This document shows, one piece after another, positions 1 through 7,485 of a stretch of 42,302 nt of DNA (position 1 is the stretch's first letter; the number at the start of each line of letters is the position of its first letter). The notes under the pieces were generated by a model, which searched no databases, was not told where the DNA came from, and was given only the letters and a program-made list of their open reading frames with translations. A program made the position numbers and the translations under genes. Origin of the DNA: a virus; IMG/VR virus record IMGVR_UViG_3300033153_005813, positions 1 to 42,302 of that record. The stretch is one strand, 5' to 3'.

Positions 1-564
1 GGCCTGCAACGTGTGCAGCTGGTCAAGTATCAGCACGTCGGCCCGCTGGGCATGCTCCAGCTTCTCGCCCTTCATACCTGCCACCCGCAAGGCCGTGGTG
101 CTCGCTACTGATTCACCCCTTCGAGCCGCCCGCATGGCGCACCACGTGGCAGTGTAGGTCTTGCCAACCTCGGTGACACCGAGCAGAAGCATGGACTCGA
201 CCCCGTCCCATTTCTCCATCACCTTGCGCTGGATCTCCGTGGTGGTGCGCGGATTCAAATCCTTGTCGCAGCCGATCTGCACGGCTTCGACGTGGAACGG
301 TGAGAGGCGCTCTAGTTGGCGCTCGTAGGACATGCGCGCTTCGTTGGCAATACGCTTGTCTTCCTCGGCGCGGTAGTCCGCGGCGCGGGCCTGATACTCA
401 GGGGTGCAATACTGGGCTTTGAGTTCGGCTAGGTAGCCGTCAAAGTCAACTGCATCGCCCAGCGGGTCATGGCCGAACAGTTCTTGGCAATCTCGGCGCA
501 CCTTGCGGATCAGCGGGTCATCCGGGTTGGGGACGGTGTGGGGGTTCGTGAATCGCTTTGGCAT
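1..564 (-). CDS. DnaC-like helicase loader ATPase, N-terminal part (runs off window start)
   Basis: This reading frame starts with ATG at 564, overlapping the upstream stop as ATGA, and stays open to position 1, giving 188 codons. A Walker A motif GVTEVGKT lies near residue 128 and a Walker B-like segment ADVLILDQLH near the window edge. These fit phage DnaC/IstB-like AAA+ loaders that place host DnaB helicase on DNA. The usual Walker B pair DD or DE is DQ here, which is odd. The missing C-terminal half appears to be at 42098-42302. It directly follows a Phg_2220_C replication protein, as expected for a loader. The family call is inferred from motifs and neighbours. Confidence 0.8.
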   Translation of the reverse strand, partial: MPKRFTNPHTVPNPDDPLIRKVRRDCQELFGHDPLGDAVDFDGYLAELKAQYCTPEYQARAADYRAEEDKRIANEARMSYERQLERLSPFHVEAVQIGCDKDLNPRTTTEIQRKVMEKWDGVESMLLLGVTEVGKTYTATWCAMRAARRGESVASTTALRVAGMKGEKLEHAQRADVLILDQLHTLQA

Positions 565-1223
565 CAGAAATCGTTCCCATCGTCGCGCTTCTGCGGCGTG
601 TAGTCCTGCTGCATGTGTTGGGGGGTCGGGCCGTAGGACATGGATCGCTGGCCGGTGCTCTCCGGCTGGCCGAGGTAGCCGTCGAAGTTGGAGGCCCTGA
701 ACAGGCAGGACGGCTTGAGATTGCCAGCGAGGCCGGTCCCGGCCCACTCGGCGCACTTCTTCCGGATGACGGTTTTCAGGTCGTCGACCGTGGCGCCCGA
801 GTCGAGCCGGGCTTGTATCAACGCGCGGTGTGCCTCCGCGTTGGGGCGCTGATTACTGCCGGCCTGTTCGTTCAGATAGCCGATGACGTCTTCAGAGACG
901 GGAAGCGGCGCGAGCCGCGTTCCTTTCTTCTCTTTCTTCTTCTTGGTCTTCTCTTCTTTCTTCTCCGGAGAATGCTCGCCCGCGCCCGCATCCCCAAGGG
1001 GTGGGGGGTTGTGGGGTGCTCCGTCATGCTCCGTCATGCTCGACACCCCAGAACACCCCACATCCTGAAAAGCACCTATGTTTTTAGTCATATCCAAGAG
1101 CATATTCCGCAGACAGGTGCCCCGGGGAAGCCAGCGAGAGTACGACTTGCACAACCGATCGATGTTGCGCAATTCGTCATCCGTGAAGGTCAACTGGACC
1201 CGGTTTCGTGTGTCCTTCGGCAA
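564..1223 (-). CDS. Phage replication-associated protein with conserved phage C-terminal domain (Phg_2220_C)
   Basis: A 219-aa protein. Its C-terminal third (about 110-190) has the Phg_2220_C pattern: VIGYLNEQAG, a stretch of hydrophobic/charged residues, then KCAEWAGT, LKPSCLFR and FDGYLGQ. This domain is usual in phage replisome-organiser or DnaD-like proteins encoded next to DnaC-type loaders, and the next gene here is such a loader. The middle is a low-complexity lysine/glutamate stretch (about 85-105), probably a flexible linker. The N-terminus (1-45) resembles a ribbon-helix-helix fold, but that is weak. The start is TTG at 1223, with only a weak GACGAG upstream. Its stop overlaps the loader ATG. 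Confidence 0.75.
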   Translation of the reverse strand: MPKDTRNRVQLTFTDDELRNIDRLCKSYSRWLPRGTCLRNMLLDMTKNIGAFQDVGCSGVSSMTEHDGAPHNPPPLGDAGAGEHSPEKKEEKTKKKKEKKGTRLAPLPVSEDVIGYLNEQAGSNQRPNAEAHRALIQARLDSGATVDDLKTVIRKKCAEWAGTGLAGNLKPSCLFRASNFDGYLGQPESTGQRSMSYGPTPQHMQQDYTPQKRDDGNDF

Positions 1224-1226
1224 CGG

Positions 1227-1646
1227 CTACTCGTCGTCCATCGTGAAGAGCACGCCTTCGCCATCCTCGTGTTTTCGCATGGTCGCGCGGCCGTCGATGA
1301 CCGCGTGGCAAGCGGCGCAGAGCAACCCGACCTCCAGTTCAAGCTCGACGACACGCTGAACCAGCGGATTCTGCTCGCATGCGGCGGCGTGCTCGGCGCC
1401 ACCTTGGCGGGACTCCTGCGTGGTGGACACCGGGTCACCGATCCACTCGCAATAGGCACAGCAAGGGCGGTGTATCGTCAGTATTTCCTTGGATTTGACG
1501 GCCTTTTCAACCTCGGTTTCCCACTCACTGAGCCGGTCAGCATCGTCAAGAAGTCCCTCCACGAAGGCCGCCTCTGGCGGGTGTAGAAAGCCAGGGTCAT
1601 CAAGGTGCAAGCGTGCGAGGTCACGATCTTCTTTCGTGGTCTTCAT
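1227..1646 (-). CDS. Hypothetical protein with Cys/His zinc-binding motifs
   Basis: A 139-aa protein of unknown function. The ATG is preceded by a good GAGGTGA ribosome site. Paired cysteines in CCAYCEW (about residue 62) and CAACH (about residue 110), with nearby histidines, suggest a metal-stabilised fold. The N-terminal region has the motif GLLDDADRLSEWE. Closely similar motifs occur in the plus-strand proteins at 30687 and 30925. It lies just upstream of the replication protein and ends 3 nt before that gene's start, so it is probably in the same transcript. The long leader before it contains an inverted repeat. Confidence 0.65.
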   Translation of the reverse strand: MKTTKEDRDLARLHLDDPGFLHPPEAAFVEGLLDDADRLSEWETEVEKAVKSKEILTIHRPCCAYCEWIGDPVSTTQESRQGGAEHAAACEQNPLVQRVVELELEVGLLCAACHAVIDGRATMRKHEDGEGVLFTMDDE

Positions 1647-1671
1647 TGGTCACCTCAAACGTCTCCCCGAG

Positions 1672-1721
1672 CCCCGTCAGGCTGCTGCGACTCATCCCGG
1701 AAGGAAGGTCACCTGACGGGG
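1672..1721. repeat. Perfect 10-bp inverted repeat in leader of the 1646 gene
   Basis: CCCCGTCAGG at 1672-1681 is mirrored by CCTGACGGGG at 1712-1721 with a 30-nt loop. Flanking GTCTCCCC (1661-1668) and GGGGAGAC (1718-1725) give an alternative pairing. It lies in the 156-nt gap (1647-1802) between the XF1762-like gene and the zinc-motif gene. In the minus-strand transcript it would form a hairpin upstream of the ribosome site. No T-tract follows, so it is not a standard terminator. It could be an operator or a leader structure. Nothing else is clear in this gap. Confidence 0.4.
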
Positions 1722-1802
1722 AGACGGGGAAGCGTATCGTCGTTATCATTGTGTTCCGAGACAGTCACAGCATCCACACCCTACCACCCACCACCGCCCG
1801 GG

Positions 1803-2246
1803 TCAACATTCCGTTTCCCATCTCAGCTTCCCCTGGGTCGGATGCTTATCGACCCGCGGGCGCGATTTGCAATCCCACGATCGGCCTTTTACTTCAGCCA
1901 CACATCGCCACCCTGCAGCGCGTAGGCTTGTTCCTGGCTCGGTGTCGAGGATATATGTCACGAGCTTTCGATAACCCATCGCCCGCGCTGCGCGCCAGCA
2001 GGCGGCGTACAGTATTGAACAGGCGTTATGTGATCCGTCTGTACAAAGTCGCGTGACCTCGGCTGTCCAACCATTTTGAAGCCCGCGCGCAACTGGTCGG
2101 CCAACAATGGCGACCCCTACCACTTGGTCGTTTTGGGATACACCGATAGCAAATAATCCGCCGACAGGTGCAGGGTGATGGCGATGATTCTGGTCAACGT
2201 AAGCTCGGGCCTCTCCCAGGGTCATCGGACACAACTCCAGGGACAT
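1803..2246 (-). CDS. XF1762-family phage protein, GNAT acetyltransferase-like
   Basis: A 147-aa protein matching a well-spread phage family (XF1762) with a GNAT-like N-acetyltransferase fold. Recognisable segments are MTLGEARAYV, HHPAPVGGLFAIGV, VVGVAIVGRPVAR, AEVTRLCTDG and ARAMGYRKLVTY, followed by a C-terminal GWRCVAEV strand. The substrate is unknown; members sit among phage early genes. The ATG at 2246 overlaps the upstream TGA as TGATG and has AAGGA about 9 nt upstream. A TTG at 2249 is an alternative start. The length is usual for the family. Confidence 0.8.
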   Translation of the reverse strand: MSLELCPMTLGEARAYVDQNHRHHPAPVGGLFAIGVSQNDQVVGVAIVGRPVARGLQNGWTAEVTRLCTDGSHNACSILYAACWRAARAMGYRKLVTYILDTEPGTSLRAAGWRCVAEVKGRSWDCKSRPRVDKHPTQGKLRWETEC

Positions 2247-2446
2247 CAACTACATTCCTTCACCCGGACACAGTGGTCCGGTACTCGTTTCCATCGCCCG
2301 TAGCGCATTTCAACGCCCCCGCGCCTGGTGGGCCGCATTGCCATCGTCCGCCAACCCCGCGCATCCGGGCGCCCGTAGATCACAACGTAGCACCCGGTCA
2401 GCGCGTTGCGGTATACGTCTCCCAGCCGCGGCTCCCGGGTGCTCAT
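2246..2446 (-). CDS. Small basic hypothetical protein
   Basis: A 66-aa Arg-rich protein, not recognised. It begins with the compact segment RLGDVYRNALTGCYVVIYGR, which looks like a small beta-rich (SH3-like) fold, but this is only an impression. Its start overlaps the stop of the upstream gene and its stop overlaps the XF1762 start, so it is translationally coupled on both sides. Confidence 0.55.
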   Translation of the reverse strand: MSTREPRLGDVYRNALTGCYVVIYGRPDARGWRTMAMRPTRRGGVEMRYGRWKRVPDHCVRVKECS

Positions 2447-2736
2447 CGCTGCCCCGGACCCGTGCGACCGAAGTCCACGGGCAACGCCAGGGTGCTATCC
2501 CCAGCGGCGTACTCGCGGACCCGACGATCTACGTCGCGCTCGGCTTCACAGGTCCGGGTCATCAGATGCCCCCACCACGCCCTGGCGTGGGCGGCGGCCT
2601 CCCGGAGGTCATCGTCGATATCCTCGACGGGGAGCTGCTCCACCAGTTCAAGCACCACCACCAGGGCATCCAGGGCACTGGCGAGTAGCTCGGACTGGGG
2701 GGCTACGCGGGCGAGTTCGGTTGGGTCTCTATTCAT
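2443..2736 (-). CDS. Hypothetical alpha-helical protein
   Basis: A 97-aa protein with no recognised family. The sequence is dominated by predicted helices, with a leucine/valine-rich acidic centre (residues 18-48) and an Ala/Arg-rich second half. The ATG at 2736 has AAGGA five bases upstream and overlaps the end of the Dam gene by 8 nt. The stop overlaps the next gene as ATGA. Confidence 0.55.
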   Translation of the reverse strand: MNRDPTELARVAPQSELLASALDALVVVLELVEQLPVEDIDDDLREAAAHARAWWGHLMTRTCEAERDVDRRVREYAAGDSTLALPVDFGRTGPGQR

Positions 2737-3268
2737 GGGATTCCTTCTCTAGGACGTCCATTGTAGTCTGCGGTCGCGCAAGGCTCACCATTCGCGGGGG
2801 CCACCCCCTGGACACCACCAGGACGCAGACGGGCATCGGTGCGTTCGCCGCGCCCCCGAAGCTCACCCGTCCACGAATGAAGCGGATCTCCCCGAGCATC
2901 GCGAAGTTATGCCACCACGCCTGATCGGACTTCACCGGGACCAGCAACACCGCGAGGTGGCAGCTGTTGTCCCTGGTCTCACGGTACGCCTTGGAGGCGA
3001 ACGCGGTGAGTTCCCGGTGGCCGTAAGGCGGGTTGCACCAAACCTGCTCACCTCTCCACGACTGCGCCAGGCCGTCCTGCTCCTTCGTGTAGAAACGCTC
3101 ACACCGGGCGTTCTCGGAGTTGGCAGCGACATCCACGGTGAAGTGGAACTCCGCGTCAAGCTGACGGAACAGCCACGAAGGAGTAGACCACTCGACGGTT
3201 GCGCTCGGGAGTAGGGCGCCGCGGGGCTTTGCGGGCGCATTCCAGAAGCCACCCTGATCGCCGCTCAT
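2729..3268 (-). CDS. Phage DNA N-6-adenine methyltransferase (Dam family)
   Basis: A 179-aa SAM-dependent adenine methylase of the phage Dam family (PF05869 type). The catalytic NPPY is at residues 79-82 within VWCNPPYG. Family features before it are EWSTP (26-30), FHFTVDVAA (41-49) and the RCERFYT/DGLAQSW segment. It would methylate adenine in phage DNA, most likely for protection from restriction. The chosen ATG at 3268 has GGGAGG five bases upstream; a GTG at 3280 in frame is less likely because it would place the ribosome site inside the gene. Length is normal for the family. Confidence 0.88.
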   Translation of the reverse strand: MSGDQGGFWNAPAKPRGALLPSATVEWSTPSWLFRQLDAEFHFTVDVAANSENARCERFYTKEQDGLAQSWRGEQVWCNPPYGHRELTAFASKAYRETRDNSCHLAVLLVPVKSDQAWWHNFAMLGEIRFIRGRVSFGGAANAPMPVCVLVVSRGWPPRMVSLARPQTTMDVLEKESHE

Positions 3269-3313
3269 GGCACCTCCCACCCTTCGCCGGTGTAGATGGT
3301 GGGGGTGGCCATC

Positions 3314-3814
3314 CTAAAACCCCGCCCTGTCCAAGTCACCGTTCGCCGTCGTCCGCTCCGGAGGGTCGTTCAACATCGCCACGAAGCGCTTGACCTGCAC
3401 CTTCGGGTACTCGGGGCGCGACTCGTTCGCCTGGACCTTGACCTCCAAGATCCGGTCGAGCATCTGACCGACCGACTGGCCCACCTCGCGCGCCGTCGTC
3501 GGCACGGGGTCCAGGCCCATCTTTGCCACGGTCTGCTTCAGGAACGTGATAGGCGCCCAGCTGCCCTTGGGGGTGTTGATGACCTTCTCGGGGTTGAACG
3601 ACTGCTTGACGAACAGCGTCGCGTTAGCGAACTCGCCAGAAACGATCTTCAGCTGCAGGTTGAGTTGGTGACAGTTGTCGTAGGTGTTGACGTCGATGTA
3701 GGCCTCTTCGACCCAGGCCTGATACGTCCCAGGGGTGACGATCGGGTAGTCACCGTCCGAGGCGTTCGCATAATCGTCGTCGTACTCTTCGAGCTCGTCG
3801 GGGTGAAAGTCCAT
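3314..3814 (-). CDS. DUF669-like phage protein, probable ssDNA-binding partner
   Basis: A 166-aa acidic protein resembling DUF669 family members, which are found next to phage recombination ATPases and are thought to bind single-stranded DNA. The supporting pattern is GTYQAWVEEAYI, then CHQLNLQLKIVSGEFANATLF, then a helical region and EVKVQ...EYPKVQVKRF. It follows a Sak4-like ATPase by 2 nt and is followed by a Dam gene, so it sits in a recombination/replication cluster. GAGAGG lies upstream of the ATG. Function is inferred from family and context. Confidence 0.65.
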   Translation of the reverse strand: MDFHPDELEEYDDDYANASDGDYPIVTPGTYQAWVEEAYIDVNTYDNCHQLNLQLKIVSGEFANATLFVKQSFNPEKVINTPKGSWAPITFLKQTVAKMGLDPVPTTAREVGQSVGQMLDRILEVKVQANESRPEYPKVQVKRFVAMLNDPPERTTANGDLDRAGF

Positions 3815-3816
3815 GG

Positions 3817-4536
3817 TTACTTGCCTCTCTTGGTTGGGTTGGTTGCGGTTTTAAACGCCTTCTCGAAGGCGTCGTAATTCAGGTTGATGGTGCCCGGCAG
3901 CCGGCCGGTGCGGTCCTTGGCGTAGCAATTCACGGTCGGCTGCGAACGAAGGATCCGCTGCTCCTCCACGCCGTCGTCGGTCTTGACCTGGATCAGCTCG
4001 GCGAAAAGGACGATGTCCATCGCCTCGGTGAACACCTTCCGGCTCGTCTTGGGCAGGCCCACGCTCGTGTAAGTTGTGGACCCGGTGCGACTCTCCAACT
4101 CCTCGACGGAGCAATGCGAGATAAACATCACGCCCACTTCGAGCTGAGTCATCTTGATCACCCAGTTACGGAACCGATTGTTGATCATGCCCCACGCCTG
4201 TAGGCCCATCTTGCCCCGCGGGTACGTGATGCCCAGCTCCTTGCAGACGGCGTCGATGAACAGGTGATGAACGCGGTCGACGGTGTCGACGACGACCAGC
4301 TTGAAGTCGTGGCCGCCGGCTCGGATGTCCAGGTAAACCGCGTCCATATCGTCGATACTCTCGACGGGGACCTGGTACACCTCCAGCGACTTGAGGCCCG
4401 GCTCCGTGGCCAGGAACAACGCGCCGTCGGCCTTCGACGCGAAGGTCGATTTTCCGAGTCCACCCGCGCCGTAGACACAGACGGAGAACTTCGCCGAGTC
4501 GGTGACGATGGGGGTTTTCTTTTTGGGTAGGGTCAT
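3817..4536 (-). CDS. Sak4-like RecA-fold ATPase (AAA_24 phage nucleotide-binding protein)
   Basis: A 239-aa ATPase. Walker A is GAGGLGKST (residues 23-31) and Walker B is KLVVVDTV (79-86). Conserved downstream segments are GVMFISH and a long basic/hydrophobic C-terminus. This matches phage AAA_24 proteins, which include the Sak4 single-strand-annealing recombinases. Its role is probably homologous strand pairing with the adjacent DUF669 protein and the nuclease at 4744. The ATG at 4536 overlaps the upstream stop as ATGA and has AGGAG about 10 nt upstream; a GTG at 4545 would add three residues. A non-recombinase ATPase role cannot be excluded. Confidence 0.8.
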   Translation of the reverse strand: MTLPKKKTPIVTDSAKFSVCVYGAGGLGKSTFASKADGALFLATEPGLKSLEVYQVPVESIDDMDAVYLDIRAGGHDFKLVVVDTVDRVHHLFIDAVCKELGITYPRGKMGLQAWGMINNRFRNWVIKMTQLEVGVMFISHCSVEELESRTGSTTYTSVGLPKTSRKVFTEAMDIVLFAELIQVKTDDGVEEQRILRSQPTVNCYAKDRTGRLPGTINLNYDAFEKAFKTATNPTKRGK

Positions 4537-4730
4537 CTTGACCACTCTCCTCTCTGGGATTCCCTGTTGTTCGAGTAATCGGCAAATTCATCATCATAGC
4601 GTTCGCTGCCGGTAGGCTCCATGCCTGCGCCACACCGACAAAGAATGCCTGCATTTGCCTCAAGATCAAAGGTACTGCCCCATTCTTCTGCACCACATGC
4701 CGGGCATTTGAAAAGCGTCTCTGCGTACAT
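4533..4730 (-). CDS. Small zinc-ribbon protein
   Basis: A 65-aa protein with two cysteine knuckles, CPACG (residues 9-13) and CRCG, followed by an acidic tail. This is a zinc-ribbon pattern; partner unknown. An ATG at 4730 preceded by TAGGAG is far better than an in-frame start further upstream that would overlap the nuclease gene. The stop overlaps the Sak4-like ATG. Confidence 0.65.
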   Translation of the reverse strand: MYAETLFKCPACGAEEWGSTFDLEANAGILCRCGAGMEPTGSERYDDEFADYSNNRESQRGEWSR

Positions 4731-4743
4731 GGTTCGGTTTCTC

Positions 4744-5811
4744 CTAGAATGTCTCGGTTTTAGGTTGGTTGTGGTTGTGGTTCGCGGGTGATTCGCGGGG
4801 CTCAAACTCCGCGTTGATGAGCTCGTCGGAAGCGCCGTTGGCACACAGAGCAGAGTACTCACACGGTCGGAAGTAGTCCCAGCACCGGCCGGTGTTCCGG
4901 TACCAGTAGCCCGTCCGGCGACAGCTGAGCAGCTCCTGAGTGACCTGCCAGACGTCCTCTCGCCAGTCGGCGATCTGTCGGTCGGAGATGTAGACCTCTT
5001 CGCGGTGGTAGGCGCCGGGGGTGTCCATGTGCCAGGCGTCGAGGCGCTGGTAGAGGTGCTTTTGAGCGACGACGTCGGCTGTGGTCTCGTCGATGGGGGT
5101 GGCCGCGGGATAGTCCGCCTTCCTCCATCGCAGCGCCCCGCCGAACTCGGCCCACTGTGTTTTCTGCTCGGTCACGTAGGCAAATCCCTCCAAGGTAGTC
5201 AACTTGTGCGTCGGCCTAGTCTTGCCCAGCTCAAGCTTCGGCTTCGCGGCGAGATCGTAGACCACACCCTCCACCGCGATCCCCATGTCCCGAAGTGCGG
5301 CGACGTACCCGGTGATCTGGCTATCACTCCAGAGCTTCTCGATGGTGGAGCCGTCGATGGACGCGGTGGTTTTGTGCTCCCACAACCAGATCCGCCCGTC
5401 CCGACGAAGGGCGAGCATATCGACGAAGCCGTACTGATTGAACCGCCTTGAGCTGCGACCCGTCGCCGGGTTGCGGATGGGCACCTCCAACGCCTGCTCG
5501 TGTAGAGTCATCAGGTGGTCGGCGAAGTCCCAGCGCTCCGCGTACCCGTTGATCATCGCGTGGACGCGGTGGGCGTCGTCGGGGGAGCCGGCATGCTGGC
5601 CGATGAAGGAGTTGATCCCATCGCGCCACCGGGGACCGGCTTGGAAACACCAAGCCAGCACCTTGTGCCAGAGCTTCCCGAAGTTCATTGCCGGCGACGC
5701 CTCACCACGCCGCCTGAGGCCGAGCCCATAGCGATACATGTACTTTCTCTTACAGTCGCGCGCGGCCTGCATACCGCCCTGGCTCAGGCGGGTTGTGAGG
5801 GGGCTGCTCAT
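4744..5811 (-). CDS. RecB/Cas4-type PD-(D/E)XK exonuclease with probable Fe-S cluster
   Basis: A 355-aa nuclease of the PD-(D/E)XK superfamily. The family signature is complete: GKLWH (His49), GFVD with Asp131, and EHKT with Glu145 and Lys147. A single N-terminal Cys20 and C-terminal cysteines 297, 310, 317 and 323 (the last two as CEYSALC) resemble the 4Fe-4S arrangement in Cas4/AddB-like nucleases. It probably resects DNA ends to feed the Sak4-like recombinase encoded directly downstream. The ATG overlaps the coiled-coil gene stop. The Fe-S cluster is inferred from cysteine placement. Confidence 0.8.
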   Translation of the reverse strand: MSSPLTTRLSQGGMQAARDCKRKYMYRYGLGLRRRGEASPAMNFGKLWHKVLAWCFQAGPRWRDGINSFIGQHAGSPDDAHRVHAMINGYAERWDFADHLMTLHEQALEVPIRNPATGRSSRRFNQYGFVDMLALRRDGRIWLWEHKTTASIDGSTIEKLWSDSQITGYVAALRDMGIAVEGVVYDLAAKPKLELGKTRPTHKLTTLEGFAYVTEQKTQWAEFGGALRWRKADYPAATPIDETTADVVAQKHLYQRLDAWHMDTPGAYHREEVYISDRQIADWREDVWQVTQELLSCRRTGYWYRNTGRCWDYFRPCEYSALCANGASDELINAEFEPRESPANHNHNQPKTETF

Positions 5812-6872
5812 GAGTTGCCACCCCCCACGCGAGCGGCGATGGCCAGGAGGTCATCCGTGGCAGCCCGGACGATTGCCTTTGCCGTCTCACTGGCAACATC
5901 CGGGATCTCATCGGCGAACTCGCTGATCAACTCTGCCCAGGCGCTCAGCTTCTCCAGGTCGGGCGCCATGGCGTCGATCTCGGCCTGGCGCTTGGCCTCT
6001 GCTTCGGCCGCCGCTTTGGCCTCTGCCTTGGCGGCCTCACGTTCGGCTTGCTCACGGGTGACCTTCTCGACCTCGCGACGCTCCGCGTCCAACTCGGCAC
6101 GCTCGGCAGCGATGCGATCCTCTTCGGCCTGGCGCTCCTCCTCGATCGCGGCACGTTCCGCGGCCAGCTTCGCTTCTGCGGCCTCCTGCTCGACGCGCCG
6201 GGCCTCGGCATCCTTGGCAGCCTGGACCTCTGCCGCGCGCTTCGCCTCCTCCAACTCCCGCCGCTCGGCTTCGATCTGCTCTCGCTCTGCGGCGAGTCGG
6301 GCCTCCTGCTCGGCGCGAATCTCCTCCAGGCGCTTCTCCTCGGCCTCGCGCTCGGCCTGCAGCTTCGCCTCCGCGGCGGCCTGCTTCTTGGCGGCCTTCG
6401 CGTCGTCGACCACCTTCTTCTTAATTTTGAGGGGCTCCTCGATGGCCTTCACGGCGCCGATCAACTCCTTGGCCGCCCCATCCACCGCCCGCCCGTACTC
6501 CAGAGCGTCCTTTTTCAGCTCCTTGCGGCGCTTCTCGACGGCAGCACGCTTTGTCCGGCAGTCGGCAATGGCAAGGGTGACCTCGCGGTAGCCGGTAGGG
6601 GTATCGGCCACGAGCGCCGCGTAGTCGTCGGACACCTCGGCGATCTTCTCCATCGTGACATCGTATTGCGTGCGGATGTCCTTGGCCAGCGCGGGAGTCG
6701 CCTGCTCGTCGGCGTCTGGTATGGTGGGCTTACTGGGCGCCCTCGGTTTGGTCATGCTGTCCTCCATTTTGGCGGCGCAGGGACGGCAGATGCCATCGCT
6801 GATACACTCACCAGGTTGTATCGGTCCCCGGCCATCTTTGGGTGTCTTGCACCATGAACAAATCAGGCGCAC
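5808..6872 (-). CDS. Long coiled-coil protein with N-terminal zinc-finger-like motif
   Basis: A 354-aa protein. A compact N-terminal Cys motif (CSWC at about 5-8, then GICRPC near 28-33) resembles the CxxC/GICxxC motif often attached to signalling proteins. Residues about 130-310 are an unbroken Ala/Glu/Lys/Arg coiled coil. The C-terminal 45 residues look globular. Similar coiled-coil proteins sit beside phage recombination genes, but the function is unknown. GTG at 6872 is chosen because a perfect GGAGG lies five bases upstream; an in-frame start at 6917 would put that site inside the gene. Confidence 0.7.
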   Translation of the reverse strand: MRLICSWCKTPKDGRGPIQPGECISDGICRPCAAKMEDSMTKPRAPSKPTIPDADEQATPALAKDIRTQYDVTMEKIAEVSDDYAALVADTPTGYREVTLAIADCRTKRAAVEKRRKELKKDALEYGRAVDGAAKELIGAVKAIEEPLKIKKKVVDDAKAAKKQAAAEAKLQAEREAEEKRLEEIRAEQEARLAAEREQIEAERRELEEAKRAAEVQAAKDAEARRVEQEAAEAKLAAERAAIEEERQAEEDRIAAERAELDAERREVEKVTREQAEREAAKAEAKAAAEAEAKRQAEIDAMAPDLEKLSAWAELISEFADEIPDVASETAKAIVRAATDDLLAIAARVGGGNS

Positions 6873-6989
6873 AGGGACCTCCAAATAACGCCGGCCTGCG
6901 GCGGCCACGGGATGCACTCCGGGACCGCCGGCAGGCCAGCAGGGAACGAATCAGGTTGTGTTTGGGTTGTGCATCTTCGGGAACGCTAG

Positions 6990-7007
6990 CACGCCGCGGG
7001 TGGCGTG
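6990..7007 (-). other. Intergenic hairpin
   Basis: CACGCC (6990-6995) and GGCGTG (7002-7007) form a 6-bp stem with a 6-nt loop in the 141-nt gap (6873-7013) between the RHH gene and the coiled-coil gene. No run of T follows on the minus strand, so it is not a convincing terminator. A TTGACC (rc of 7007-7012 area) lies nearby, but no good -10 box follows. I see no gene in this gap. Confidence 0.3.
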
Positions 7008-7013
7008 GTCAAA

Positions 7014-7196
7014 CTATTTTTTCTTGCGCCGACGCTCGCGACGGTCGAGCGCCTTGATCCACTCGGTCAGCGCAATCTCGAAAAACGCCGTCCGGCTCGG
7101 TCTGGCGATCTGCCTGTCGCGCCAGCGGTCGACTGCCTCAATAATCTCAGGAGGCAGGGTGACGGAAACGACCCTGCGATGGCGATTGACGGTCAT
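7014..7196 (-). CDS. Ribbon-helix-helix DNA-binding protein
   Basis: A 60-aa protein with an Arc/MetJ/CopG-type ribbon-helix-helix pattern: a strand VVSVTLPPEI (about 9-18), helix EAVDRWRDRQIA, a turn with PSRT, and helix AFFEIALTEWIKAL, then a basic RRKKK tail. Such proteins dimerise and act as repressors. It is probably a phage transcription regulator, perhaps of its own operon. The ATG at 7196 has GGAGAGGT upstream. An upstream in-frame extension overlaps the next gene and has no ribosome site. Confidence 0.75.
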   Translation of the reverse strand: MTVNRHRRVVSVTLPPEIIEAVDRWRDRQIARPSRTAFFEIALTEWIKALDRRERRRKKK

Positions 7197-7447
7197 GGGC
7201 GCACCTCTCCGTTGTAGTTGTCCGCCCGGATGCCCTCGTCCTCGAAGAGCGCCGTATGCGCCTCGTCGAGCGTATACCACCAGTCCATGCACGCAATCCC
7301 ACTGGTGAGTGTGTAGCGATGGGCGATGCCCCCTTGAGCTGCGGGCACATACCAAACCGTCCGGCCGCGATTGGGGCCGCGGTGAAGTGTGTGGCGGCCC
7401 AGGTCGCGGAGTCGATTTTCGATCTGTGCGCGCTTAGGGGTTTTCAT
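7193..7447 (-). CDS. Hypothetical protein
   Basis: An 84-aa protein of unknown function. Aromatic and glycine-rich segments TVWYVPAAQGGIAHRY and CMDWWYTLDEAH suggest a small beta/alpha fold. Two ATG codons lie close together. The second (7447) is preferred because AAGGAG lies 7 nt upstream, while the first would be only 1 nt away from it. The stop overlaps the RHH start as ATGA, so the pair is coupled. Confidence 0.6.
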   Translation of the reverse strand: MKTPKRAQIENRLRDLGRHTLHRGPNRGRTVWYVPAAQGGIAHRYTLTSGIACMDWWYTLDEAHTALFEDEGIRADNYNGEVRP

Positions 7448-7460
7448 GATCATGCTCCTT

Positions 7461-7478
7461 GCCCCGGTTGCCCGGGGC
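7461..7478 (-). other. GC-rich hairpin between early genes
   Basis: GCCCCGG (7461-7467) pairs with CCGGGGC (7472-7478), a perfect 7-bp stem with a 4-nt TTGC loop. It sits between the stop of the 57-aa gene and the AAGGAG of the next. Without a T-tract it is more likely an RNA-stability or partial attenuation element than a full terminator. Confidence 0.4.
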
Positions 7479-7485
7479 GGTGGGG

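Noticed and set aside
558-1586. Long plus-strand open frame opposite the replication genes
   Set aside because: It is a mirror of GC-rich minus-strand genes, has no ribosome site and its product has no coherent fold.
1621-1749. Possible 42-aa minus-strand ORF covering the leader before the zinc-motif gene
   Set aside because: No good ribosome site and it overlaps the start of a better gene; the inverted repeat would lie inside it.
5515-6591. Ser/Ala-rich plus-strand frame opposite the coiled-coil gene
   Set aside because: Low-complexity product that is the complement of Glu/Ala/Arg coiled-coil codons.
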